Assembly (NCBI GenBank): GCA_021405325.1
Contig: QWII01000160.1
Span: 1-15,131, forward strand
DNA length: 15,131 nt
Direction of reading: 5' to 3'
From: Caldilinea sp. CFX5
GTDB lineage: Bacteria > Chloroflexota > Anaerolineae > Caldilineales > Caldilineaceae
This document shows positions 1 to 7,400 of the stretch, in pieces. The notes under the pieces were generated by a model. It had not been told where the DNA came from. It was given only the letters and a program-made list of their open reading frames with translations, and searched no databases. The stretch's first letter is position 1; the number at the start of each line of letters is the position of its first letter. A program made the translations under genes and the position numbers.

Positions 1-204
1 GAAACAGATCGCCGTATTGCCGTGCGCGTTCTTGCCTTGGTTGAAGTCAGCTTGCGCGACCCATTTCAGGGTATGGGGAAACCGGAACCACGTAAATATT
101 TAGGCCCTAATGTTTGGTCGAGGCGCATAACAGAAGAACACCGCCTGGTTTACCGAGTCCAACAAACGCAAATAGATTTCCTACAAGGACGCTATCACTA
201 CTGA
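1..204 (+). CDS. yoeB: YoeB/Txe-family mRNA interferase toxin, C-terminal part (5' end outside window)
   Basis: The frame is open from the first base and ends at TGA 202-204, giving 67 visible codons. YoeB proteins are about 84 residues, so roughly 17 N-terminal residues lie outside the window. The visible part matches the family closely: DPFQGMGKPEP, then WSRRITEEHRLVY, and the C-terminal GRYHY. The residues known to be catalytic in E. coli YoeB (Glu46 in KPEP, Arg65 in HRLVY, and the terminal His83-Tyr84) all have visible equivalents, so the toxin looks intact. YoeB cleaves mRNA on the ribosome and is held inactive by the YefM antitoxin. That gene normally lies just upstream, here beyond the left edge. 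A GTG at 22 could be read as a start but would remove the beginning of the fold, so it is not the real start. Confidence 0.93.
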   Translation, partial: ETDRRIAVRVLALVEVSLRDPFQGMGKPEPRKYLGPNVWSRRITEEHRLVYRVQQTQIDFLQGRYHY

Positions 205-402
205 CGCTAAACGTTAGGTGAGGTTTGCTATACCAACGCGCCCCCAGGCCCCGCAGAAAGTAACACTTTATACAGGGGTAATGGGTTACTTTCTGTGCTA
301 CTCGTGAGCATATCTGCGCTGCGTAATCCGTGAAGCGGCGCGCAATGTAGCACGCAACATGGAACACGCAGCGCGAAAGCACTCTTTCGTTAAATGACGC
401 TA
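202..402. repeat. Dyad-rich segment between 8-bp direct repeats at the yoeB stop codon
   Basis: TGACGCTA occurs at 202-209, overlapping the yoeB stop codon, and again at 395-402, just after the cobT stop. The roughly 185 bases between them hold the hairpin at 254-295 and a second 9-bp inverted repeat, GCGCTGCGT (316-324) with ACGCAGCGC (366-374). No protein-coding frame is convincing here. The direct repeat could be a target-site duplication left by a small non-autonomous insertion. One 8-mer repeated within 200 bases is also possible by chance, so the call is tentative. The segment separates yoeB (+) from cobT (-), which converge on it, so it may also serve as a transcription end for both. 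Confidence 0.35.
254..299. repeat. Dispersed hairpin repeat, copy A
   Basis: A perfect 11-bp stem forms between CAGAAAGTAAC (254-264) and GTTACTTTCTG (285-295), with a 20-base loop, followed by TGCT. A closely related 46-base sequence lies at 10947-10992. The shared parts are the AAAGTAACACTTT arm, a CAGGnGTAA loop motif and the TTACTTTnTGTGCT arm. The stem differs between copies at one paired position (G-C here, T-A in copy B), so pairing is kept. This suggests a small family of mobile or regulatory hairpins. There is no T-run typical of a simple intrinsic terminator, although it lies in a convergent gap. Confidence 0.7.
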
Positions 403-403
403 C

Positions 404-1510
404 TTACCCCACCAGCATTTCCGCAAACCAACTAGCTTCATTGCTGCGTGCACGGGCGATCTGGGCGCCTTCAAAGGTCGCCATTTCGTTGAGGGTCTTG
501 ACCGCCGCTTCCAAGATCGGCAACGACAGGACGGCGCCGGCGCCTTCGCCCATGGCTAAGTCGAGATCCAGAATGGGTGTGAGATCCAGGTGATCAAGCA
601 AGGCGGCATGACCCGGTTCCAGCCCCCGATGACCGGCAATCATAAAAGATTTCACCGCTGGACAGAGCAACACGGCAAGCGCCGCACCGGCGGTCGAGAT
701 GATACCATCAATGACCACGGGAACGCGTGAGGCCGCACCGGCAATGATCACCCCGGCAATGGCGCCAATTTCCAGCCCCCCCACTTTGCTGAGAATATCA
801 ATCGGATCATGGGGATCGGGCAGGTGGAGCGCCAGCGCGCCTTCGATCACTTCGCATTTGCGCCGCCAGCCGGCCAGCCCTACGCCGGTGCCCATACCCG
901 TCACCTGCGAAACCGGCAGCCCTGTAACCAAGGCGGTAATCGCCGCGCTGGGGGTAGTGTTGCCGATGCCCATGTCACCGGTCAGCAGCACATTAGCGCC
1001 GGCGGCAATCTCTTCTTGGGCCACACGAATGCCGGCTTCAATGGCGGCCACCGCTTCGCTGCGCGTCATCGCGGGACCTTGGGCCATGTTGGCCGTGCCG
1101 GGGCGCACTTTCATGGAACGCAGACGCGGATGGACCGGTAGCTCGCCCTTCACCCCTACATCAAGAACGACCACGTTGACATCAAATTGACGCGCCAGCA
1201 CATTAATCGCAGCGCCACCAGCCAGAAAGTTGTAGACCATTTGCATGGTCACTTCCGACGGGTAGGCGCTGACGCCTTCGATGGTGACCCCATGATCACC
1301 GGCGCAGATGATGACCGTGCGCGGGCGCAAGGGCGGTTCCATTTGATGGGTGATGCCGGCCAGGCGAATACTCAACTTTTCAAGCTGGCCCAACGCATTG
1401 GTCGGCTTGGTCAGTTGTTGTTGCTGGCCGGCCACCATCTCCATCAGCGGCCCATCCAACTCTGATACTCGTGCAATTGTCGTTGCAAGCAATTCCCAGT
1501 GACTGTTCAC
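404..1510 (-). CDS. cobT: Nicotinate-nucleotide--dimethylbenzimidazole phosphoribosyltransferase (CobT)
   Basis: CobT transfers phosphoribose from nicotinate mononucleotide to 5,6-dimethylbenzimidazole, giving alpha-ribazole phosphate for the lower nucleotide loop of cobalamin. It acts in the cytoplasm. The 368-residue product has normal family length. Recognisable motifs in order: TKPTNALGQLE (34-44), AGDHGV (70-75), GDMGIGNTTPSAA (178-190), GMGTGVG (205-211), KVGGLEIGA (242-250), AGHRGLEPGH (292-301) and GEGAGA (321-326). Glu322 corresponds to the general base Glu317 of the Salmonella enzyme. The start is GTG 1510, preceded by a strong AGGAGG (plus-strand 1516-1521) at 5-base spacing. No cobS, cobU or cobC lies beside it and no cobalamin riboswitch is apparent in the short leader, so the rest of the pathway must be elsewhere, or the gene may serve salvage. 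Confidence 0.96.
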   Translation of the reverse strand: MNSHWELLATTIARVSELDGPLMEMVAGQQQQLTKPTNALGQLEKLSIRLAGITHQMEPPLRPRTVIICAGDHGVTIEGVSAYPSEVTMQMVYNFLAGGAAINVLARQFDVNVVVLDVGVKGELPVHPRLRSMKVRPGTANMAQGPAMTRSEAVAAIEAGIRVAQEEIAAGANVLLTGDMGIGNTTPSAAITALVTGLPVSQVTGMGTGVGLAGWRRKCEVIEGALALHLPDPHDPIDILSKVGGLEIGAIAGVIIAGAASRVPVVIDGIISTAGAALAVLLCPAVKSFMIAGHRGLEPGHAALLDHLDLTPILDLDLAMGEGAGAVLSLPILEAAVKTLNEMATFEGAQIARARSNEASWFAEMLVG

Positions 1511-1600
1511 CTCTTCCTCCTTTTTCCGATGTTGTCTGCAAGGGAAGGGTTCTAGACGCCATCAGACGAATCCCAAAATTTCAACAAAACTTTATCAATT

Positions 1601-1677
1601 AGGACTTACGCAAGACGCCGGGCACCCAGAGGATGCCGCGGGCACCCAGAGGGTGCCCGGCGTCTTGCGTAAGTCCT
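1601..1677. repeat. Perfect 27-bp inverted repeat with internal 20-bp tandem unit (MITE-like)
   Basis: The arm 1601-1627 is an exact reverse complement of 1651-1677. The outer ends read AGGACTTACGCAAGACG. The core contains GGGCACCCAGAGG twice, starting at 1620 and 1640, so a 20-base unit is tandemly repeated; each unit can also fold on itself, perfectly for GGGCACCCAGAGGGTGCCC (1640-1658). Flanking TCAAT occurs one base outside each end (1595-1599 and 1679-1683) and could be a target-site duplication. The element lies 91 bases downstream of the stop of the 1769-3157 gene and upstream of cobT. It encodes no transposase, so it would be non-autonomous. A role as a transcription terminator is possible, but no T-run follows the stem. 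Confidence 0.75.
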
Positions 1678-1768
1678 GTCAATAAATCGGGGCGCTTCCT
1701 CCTGAAAATGATGTGGGCGAACAACAAGCTTGTTCCCGTATATCAACCATTCATCTTTTCCCATAGCT

Positions 1769-3157
1769 CTAAACGTGAATGCGCAACTTTTCCCGGAAAC
1801 GGGCAAACGCCGTATCAGCAACGCTGGGGGTGGTCACCGCTGCCGGCGGCGTATTCGCAGCCACATCACCAATCAGCACTGGCGGCGCCACCGTCGCTTG
1901 CCAACGCGTATATGCCGCTTTGCGCTCTGCACAAGTGTGATGAATAGTCTGGCGGGAACTGATATTCCATTCACCAGTCATCATCTGTTTTACTTCTTCG
2001 ATTTGAAAGAAAAAGATATCGTCGGCTTGCAACAAACGCTGATCCCCCTGCGCTTCTTTGGCGGCAGCCAAGGCCCAGCGGCGCGTACCGGCCAGAATAT
2101 AGGCAAAGGCATGAACGGCTTGACTTTGCAACAGCAGCAATTGGCGCGCCTGTTGCCATTGCTGTTGCGCGGCTTTGCGCTGTTCCGGGGCAACCGCATT
2201 GAGCAACGGCTCCGGGTCGGCCTTTGCTAGGCTCATCGCCGGCGGGGTTTGCACAGCGTCACCCAGCAGCGTAAAGAACATGACCGGCGCTTCCTCCCAC
2301 CGGGCTTGACGCATCTCGCCATCATTGAGCGCGCGATGTCCATAGCTTTGGAGGAAGTTCGTTACGCCTGCGGCCAACGCACGGTTGGGCAGGGTTGTCG
2401 GCCAATCCTCGTATTGACCGGCCCGTAGCCAATCGATTGTCGCCTGATCGGCCGCGGCTGTACGCACCAACGTCAGCGCTTCCTCCTGCATCTGCGTTTC
2501 CACTGCCCCATCAACAGTAGCTAATGCCTGCTGGAGCAATACCTGGTTGGCAGGAAAGGGTTGCCGCTCTTGCGTTGCCCAGAGTAAGCGGTTACAAAGC
2601 AATGCCAGGTTATGGCGGGCGGCCAAAAAGAGGGTAAAGCTAGGAATGCTCACCCGCTCCACCTCTTCCATAATTTGTAGAATATCAGCCTGGGCCCAAC
2701 GCAGTTCTTGCGTTTTGCCATACCAAGCCGCCGCCTTTTGTGTCACCGCCGCCAATTGTTGACGATAGTTGTCCAGTAATTGTTCTATTTTTTTTCGACT
2801 CCGTCCCACCTTAATCGTAGCCAGCAAGCCCGGCTTTTCCCATTTAGCCAGGGGGAATGGTTGATCATTAACGAGCAGCGTCAGGGGTTCCACTCCCGCC
2901 TGTTCTGCATCGCGCTGTGCTGAAAGCGTCAAATTCAGATAAGCTCGCCCCTCATGCTGGCGCAAAACGCGTGCGCGCGGCATGGGGTCAAAGCCAAGTT
3001 CATCAAAATAGCGATACCAGGCGCTCTTGGCAACTTCATCGATGAGACTATAACTAAAGGGCGTCAATGGCTCTGTACTTAGGGGCTGCAATGATAGGCG
3101 ACTCCAAACAGTACGGCTGCCGGCCGGTAATCCCTCCGGTAAATGGTAGGCAAACAA
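1769..3157 (-). CDS. Stand-alone middle domain of a PEP-utilising dikinase-like protein
   Basis: The 462-residue product has no signal peptide or membrane segment. Several stretches recall the central (substrate or linker) region of rifampin phosphotransferase and PEP-synthase-like proteins: VWSRLSLQPLSTEPLTPFSY near residue 17, NFLQSYGHRALNDGEMRQAR with WEEAP (267-291), DDIFFFQIEEV (379-389) and AYTRWQATVAPPVLIGD (415-431). In that family this region lies between an N-terminal ATP-grasp domain and a C-terminal swivelling phosphohistidine domain. Neither is present: the protein begins at the middle domain and ends about 30 residues after the PPVLIGD boundary in a low-complexity Ala/Thr/Pro tail. 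It cannot carry out the usual phosphotransfer alone, so it may pair with a separately encoded partner, bind a ligand only, or be a decayed gene. The start is TTG 3157 after GAGGTG. The family link is from motif recognition and is moderately sure. Confidence 0.62.
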   Translation of the reverse strand: MFAYHLPEGLPAGSRTVWSRLSLQPLSTEPLTPFSYSLIDEVAKSAWYRYFDELGFDPMPRARVLRQHEGRAYLNLTLSAQRDAEQAGVEPLTLLVNDQPFPLAKWEKPGLLATIKVGRSRKKIEQLLDNYRQQLAAVTQKAAAWYGKTQELRWAQADILQIMEEVERVSIPSFTLFLAARHNLALLCNRLLWATQERQPFPANQVLLQQALATVDGAVETQMQEEALTLVRTAAADQATIDWLRAGQYEDWPTTLPNRALAAGVTNFLQSYGHRALNDGEMRQARWEEAPVMFFTLLGDAVQTPPAMSLAKADPEPLLNAVAPEQRKAAQQQWQQARQLLLLQSQAVHAFAYILAGTRRWALAAAKEAQGDQRLLQADDIFFFQIEEVKQMMTGEWNISSRQTIHHTCAERKAAYTRWQATVAPPVLIGDVAANTPPAAVTTPSVADTAFARFREKLRIHV

Positions 3158-3639
3158 GATTCACCTCAAACAATTCGCTCACTCTATAGTTGGCTGGCCG
3201 ACTGTACATGACAACTGTACATAACAGAGGTAAGCATGGATAAGCCGTTGTGCAGACAACTATAGCAAAATTTTGATTCGAATACTTACGCTGTGAAACG
3301 ATGGTTGATCGACAACTTCCCTACGCTTCACCCAATTTATTACAAATTTGTCAGCAAATATTCGATTGATCGGATTGTTATTGTCACCAGAATATCGGTT
3401 TGTGTCAACTCTGGTAGTGAGCGTATATGCTATTTGACGTGAGAAGTGATACATAGTTACGGGAATAATAAGAATTTCTTGAAATTTTTGTTCCTGTATA
3501 GACAACTCTTGATTTCGGCTTGTCGCCACGAACTGTTATAATCCGAGCATATATAATATGGGTATTCATTTTGTGACTGCGTGACAATCCGTTGAGAGAC
3601 GAATCCATTGTTGTTGTTGTGTGATGGGGAGAATGTGCC
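3158..3639. other. A+T-rich divergent intergenic region
   Basis: This 482-base gap separates the divergent genes at 1769-3157 (-) and 3640-4293 (+), so both promoters should lie in it. Near the minus-strand gene are the nested repeats at 3184-3265. On the plus strand two exact TATAAT hexamers lie at 3537-3542 and 3552-3557, 97 and 82 bases before the 3640 start. I could not place a convincing -35 box at 16-18 bases from either. The middle (about 3270-3500) is low in G+C, and I see no gene or RNA in it. A minus-strand open frame at 3260-3529 lacks a ribosome-binding site and looks like chance. Confidence 0.5.
3184..3265 (-). promoter_or_regulatory. Nested inverted and direct repeats upstream of the dikinase-like gene
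   Basis: CTATAGTTGGCTG (3184-3196) pairs with CAGACAACTATAG (3253-3265) at 12 of 13 positions. Between them ACTGTACAT occurs twice (3201-3209 and 3214-3222), a 13-base period; each contains the palindrome TGTACA. On the minus strand TTGTCA (3209-3214) and TATAGA (3183-3188) stand 20 bases apart, longer than the usual 17. The TGTACA pair would sit over the -35 box. This could be an operator region for a dimeric repressor or activator, or an 82-base insertion with 13-bp ends. No regulator can be named from the sequence. Confidence 0.35.
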
Positions 3640-4293
3640 GTGCAGGGTTTATCGCGACCGGCGTTGGCCTTTGTCGATGCCGATATTGTGAGTGGAAAAG
3701 ATGAGATTGCCCGCGAACAACTGTTGCGCAATTTGCAACGGTATCGCTCGCGCGGGGTGTCGCCGCTATGGGTCAACTGGCTCCGCCAACGGGCCGACCT
3801 ACGCTTTGTCTGTCTGGCCAACGACCTGGCCGAGTTCAATGATTTTATGTTGGATGTGGTGCGCAGCGTCGAATATGTGCGCGAGACGCGCACCATTCTC
3901 AGCTTTAGCGGACGGGCTGATATTGATGCGCTCTTAGAATTAGAGATGGAAGTCAGTCCCAGCAGCCAGATGGTAGCGGCAATGGTGATGATCGATGTGC
4001 AGCCGGGAATGGATCGCAACTGCTTCCAGGCGCTGCTCGATCTGCCGGCCCACCCGGAAGTGCGTCGCGTCTGGCTGCTCAATTGCTACCACAGCGATGA
4101 CGCCGATCTCATGCTCTTCCTTCTGGGCAAAAACATTTCCGCCCTCACCGGCTATATCATGAGCTGGGTGCGCACCACTCCCGGCGTCATCGACACCGAA
4201 ATGGAAACCGTTCTCGACTGGCGCTGGATGGCCAGCCCCGAAGATATTGTTTCGCTGTGTGAGATGTTTTTTCGGCATAGTCTCAAGCAGTAA
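3640..4293 (+). CDS. Two-domain Lrp/AsnC-type (RAM) ligand-binding protein without DNA-binding domain
   Basis: The 217-residue product appears to hold two alpha/beta RAM-like domains, roughly 8-100 and 108-196. The second is clearer: VAAMVMIDVQPG (112-123), then ALLDLPAHPEVRRVWLLNCY (131-150), a DLMLFLLGKNISALTGYI segment and a PGVIDTEMETVL end (181-192). This is the usual RAM pattern of a strand, an alpha helix, the valine-rich strand where VTGxYD normally stands, and a terminal PGV..TET strand. The first half ends in VRSVEYVRETRTILSF, which resembles the same closing strand. In Lrp/AsnC regulators this domain binds amino acids and drives oligomerisation, always behind an N-terminal helix-turn-helix; none is encoded here. 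The protein may be a ligand sensor or partner subunit. The start is GTG 3640 with GGGGAG (3626-3631) eight bases upstream. It converges on the TPR gene. Confidence 0.66.
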   Translation: MQGLSRPALAFVDADIVSGKDEIAREQLLRNLQRYRSRGVSPLWVNWLRQRADLRFVCLANDLAEFNDFMLDVVRSVEYVRETRTILSFSGRADIDALLELEMEVSPSSQMVAAMVMIDVQPGMDRNCFQALLDLPAHPEVRRVWLLNCYHSDDADLMLFLLGKNISALTGYIMSWVRTTPGVIDTEMETVLDWRWMASPEDIVSLCEMFFRHSLKQ

Positions 4294-4303
4294 CGGGGTA
4301 TAA

Positions 4304-4374
4304 AGAGATTGAGAGATAAAGAGATTGAATCTCTTAATCTCTTAATCTCTTAATCTCTTTATCTCTCAATCTCT
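4304..4374. repeat. Palindrome of 8-bp tandem units between convergent genes
   Basis: The arm 4304-4326 is an exact 23-base reverse complement of 4352-4374. The right side is a run of six 8-base units (4328-4375): AATCTCTT four times, then TATCTCTC and AATCTCTC. The left side holds the inverted form (AGAGATTG, AGAGATAA). The middle units can shift register, so several alternative stems are possible. It lies 10 bases after the stop of the RAM-domain gene and 43 bases past the stop of the TPR gene. A bidirectional terminator or mRNA 3'-end stabiliser is the simplest role, inferred from position. Confidence 0.8.
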
Positions 4375-4417
4375 CATTGCAAACGCCAGCCAACATTTCT
4401 GAACAAATACATTTCAC

Positions 4418-7400
4418 CTACTCCGTCCGCAACTCCGCAAGCACCTTCGCTGTGAACGGGTTTTTGCCGGCTTTGAGCGCTTTGACCCAGGCTTGGCGTT
4501 TTTCCACATAGGGCGCCCACTCTTCATCGTTGAGGGCGCCAATCTCATCAATAAAGATTTGGAAATCAGCGATGGCGGCCTCTTTGTCGCCAAGCAGGGC
4601 ATGAGCCAGACCGCGACTGTCATAATAGTTGGGGTCGGGGTCGAGTTCGATGGCTCTTTCACAATAGGGCAGCGCCTCTTCCGGCTGCTCTAACAGGGAA
4701 TAGCTCCAACAGAGGCTGTTGTAAACCGACGCATATTCATCATCAATCGCAACGGCTTCCAGATAGTTCTCCACGGCGGTTTCCAGCTCGCCTTGGGCAT
4801 AGTAGACCTGGCCGCGACCATAGTACGCATCCTGATCCTGGGGGTTGAGATCGAGGACGCGATCAAAGTCGCGCAGGGCGCCCCGGTAATCTTCCAGTTG
4901 CAAGCGGGAATCGCCGCGATAGTAGTAGCTGTTAATATCGGTGGAATCGAGGGCGATGGCCTGGGTGTAATCAGCGACGGCGGCTTCATAGTCGCCCAGG
5001 GTGCGATTGACGCCGGCTCGGTTGCTGTAGTAGAGAGCATCTTCGGGATCAAGGTCGATGGCGGTGGTGTAGTCGGCCAGCGCCTCTTCGTAGCGTTCTA
5101 AGCCTTCATAGGCGACGGCGCGATTGTTGTAGGCGGCAGCGTATTCGCTATCCAGTGCAATCGCTTCATCAAAATCGGCCAGCGCCTCTTCATAGCGCTC
5201 CAGGTCTTCATAGGCAATGCCCCGGTAGTTGTAGGACTCGGCGTCAGTGGGGTCGAGTTCAATGGCGCTGGTGTAATCATCAATCGCCGCTTCGTACTCC
5301 GCTTGCGCTTTGTAGAGTGCGCCCCGGTTCTGATAGTAGATCGGCTCTTGCGGGTCGAGGTCAATGGCGCTACTATAATCGTCAATGGCCTTATCCCACT
5401 CGGCCAAATCCTCATAGAGAATCGCGCGCCCATTGTAGGCACTGGCGTCGTTGGGGTCGAGGTCGATGGCGCTGGTATAATCAGCCAGGGCGCGATCGGT
5501 CTGCGCTAACCGACGATAGACGCCGGCGCGATTGCGGTAAAAGAGCGCAAATTCGGGTTCCCGCTGGATGGCCGCGCTATAGTTGACAATGGCGTATTGA
5601 TCCTCGCCCATCTCCTCATAGACAATGCCGCGGTTGTTGTAGGCGTCGGCATAGTCCGGGTCAATGTCAAGCGCCAGGTCATAGTCGGCTAGGGCGCCCT
5701 CATAATCACCGGCATCGGCACGGGCCAGGCCACGGCTGATATAAACTTCGATGTACTCCGGGTCAATGGCGAGCGCCTGGTCATAATCGGCCAGGGCATT
5801 ATCCATTTCTTCTACGGCGGCGTGGGCCAAACCCCGTTCATAGTAGGCATAGGCATAGTCGCTGTTGATGTCAATCGCTTCACTCAGATCAGCAATGGCG
5901 GCTTCGTACTGTTCGCTGCGCCGATAAGCCGAGCCGCGAATCGCATACGACCAATCCGAATCGGGGTTTAACGCCAAAGCGTCGGTGGCGTCGGTGATGG
6001 CTTCCGCATAGTTGCCCAGCGCCAGGTGCGCATTGGCCCGTTGGGAAATGGCCCATTCATAATCAGGAATCAGTTCAATGGCGACATCAAAGTCGTCAAT
6101 CGCCTTCTCATACTCGCCCAACTGGCTATAGGCATTGGCGCGCACGGCATAGGCCCAGTCGTAATCGGGGTTGATTTCCAGAGCTGTGGTGGCATCGATT
6201 ATCCCTTGCTCATAGTCACCTTGAATGACATAGATGTCGGCCTGTTGGGCAATTGCTTCGGCGCTGGTGGGGTCATGTTCAAAGGCGCGACCAAAGTCGG
6301 CCAGCGCTCTGTCCCACTCCTCTTGCTGCTTATAGAGCTTGCCCCGTTCAAGGTACGCGGTAGCGTCATCGGGGTTCTCTTCCAGCGCGGCAGTGTAATC
6401 GGCCAGCGCCTGTTTCCACTCTTCCAAAGCGGCATACGCACGGGCGCGGGCTGAATAGACCGCGCTCTGTGCCGGATCAAGGTCCAACACTTGGTCATAA
6501 TCCTTGATCGCGTCTTCCCAGTTGCCCAGCGCTTCATGCACCAGACCGCGCTGGTAATAGGCGTCGGTATACGCCGAATCACGGATAATGGCATTGTTCA
6601 GACTGTCGAGCGCCGCTTCCAGGTCGCCGGCCGCGTACTGCTCGACGCCGGCTTCGTAATAGCTGACGGCGTCATTGCCGGTTGCCTGTGGATCACTTTG
6701 GGGATCGCTCTGCGGATCAGGCTCAATTACTGCTGTTTGGTCAAAGGTCTGCCCCAGCGTGTCGAGCGGCACGATCTGCGCATCGCGCGGTGATTCGACC
6801 GTGATCGCTTCATTGAAAGCGCCATTTTCCGTTTCGGTGACAAAGTCAATATAGATTTCATCACTGGTTTCGCTGGGCGGGATGGCGTCAAATTGTTGGA
6901 GAATCTGCACCAGAGCGGTGAGATCCCAGTGAAAGAGGGTCGAGCCGGCGTGTTGATAGTTGTCGTCCATGCCAATCGTGGCGCTGCCGGAGATTTCCAG
7001 ATCGCGGAAGATCATGGGCGCCATCAGCCAGAAGACATCGACGGCTTGCACCATCTCTCGGGCTGCGCTCGCGTCGCCTTCACTTGCCGCCGCCACTTCG
7101 ATCACCTGTTGGAGCAACTCGCGAAATTCTTTGCTCACGAGAAAATCTAACACAGCAAAATCGGTGGTGAAATAAGCGCCCGCCTGCCCATCCAGTGCGA
7201 CATCATCGCCGCGGCTGATGGTCATAAAGGCTTCCAACACGTCGGGGCGACCAAAGACCGAGCGCATACTGGTCATCACCCCGACCATCGCCGGGTCCAG
7301 CCCCTGTACCGAACGCCCAGTGGTGCTGGAAGCGACCTGGGCCGAAAGCTCGCGCAGGGCGCCGCTGTCGATCAACGCTTCTAAGCCCTTGACCACCTCA

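Noticed and set aside
205..395. Integron attC site after the yoeB gene
   Set aside because: GTTAGGT (213-219) and GTTAAAT (389-395) match the GTTRRRY core, and toxin genes are common cassettes. However, no proper RYYYAAC partner with matched L sites is found; GCTAAAC (206-212) departs from the consensus and the span is longer than usual.
1511..1600. Cobalamin riboswitch upstream of cobT
   Set aside because: The leader before the next element is only about 90 bases, too short, and no B12-box-like sequence was found.
1606..1821. Small minus-strand open frame over the palindrome
   Set aside because: It is largely made by the repeat itself, has no ribosome-binding site and overlaps the end of the dikinase-like gene.
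3260..3529. Minus-strand open frame of 89 codons in the divergent gap
   Set aside because: GTG start without ribosome-binding site, low-complexity A+T-rich sequence and no recognisable motif.
5155..6454. Long plus-strand open frames opposite the TPR gene
   Set aside because: They mirror the repeating codon pattern of the TPR array and show no domain of their own.
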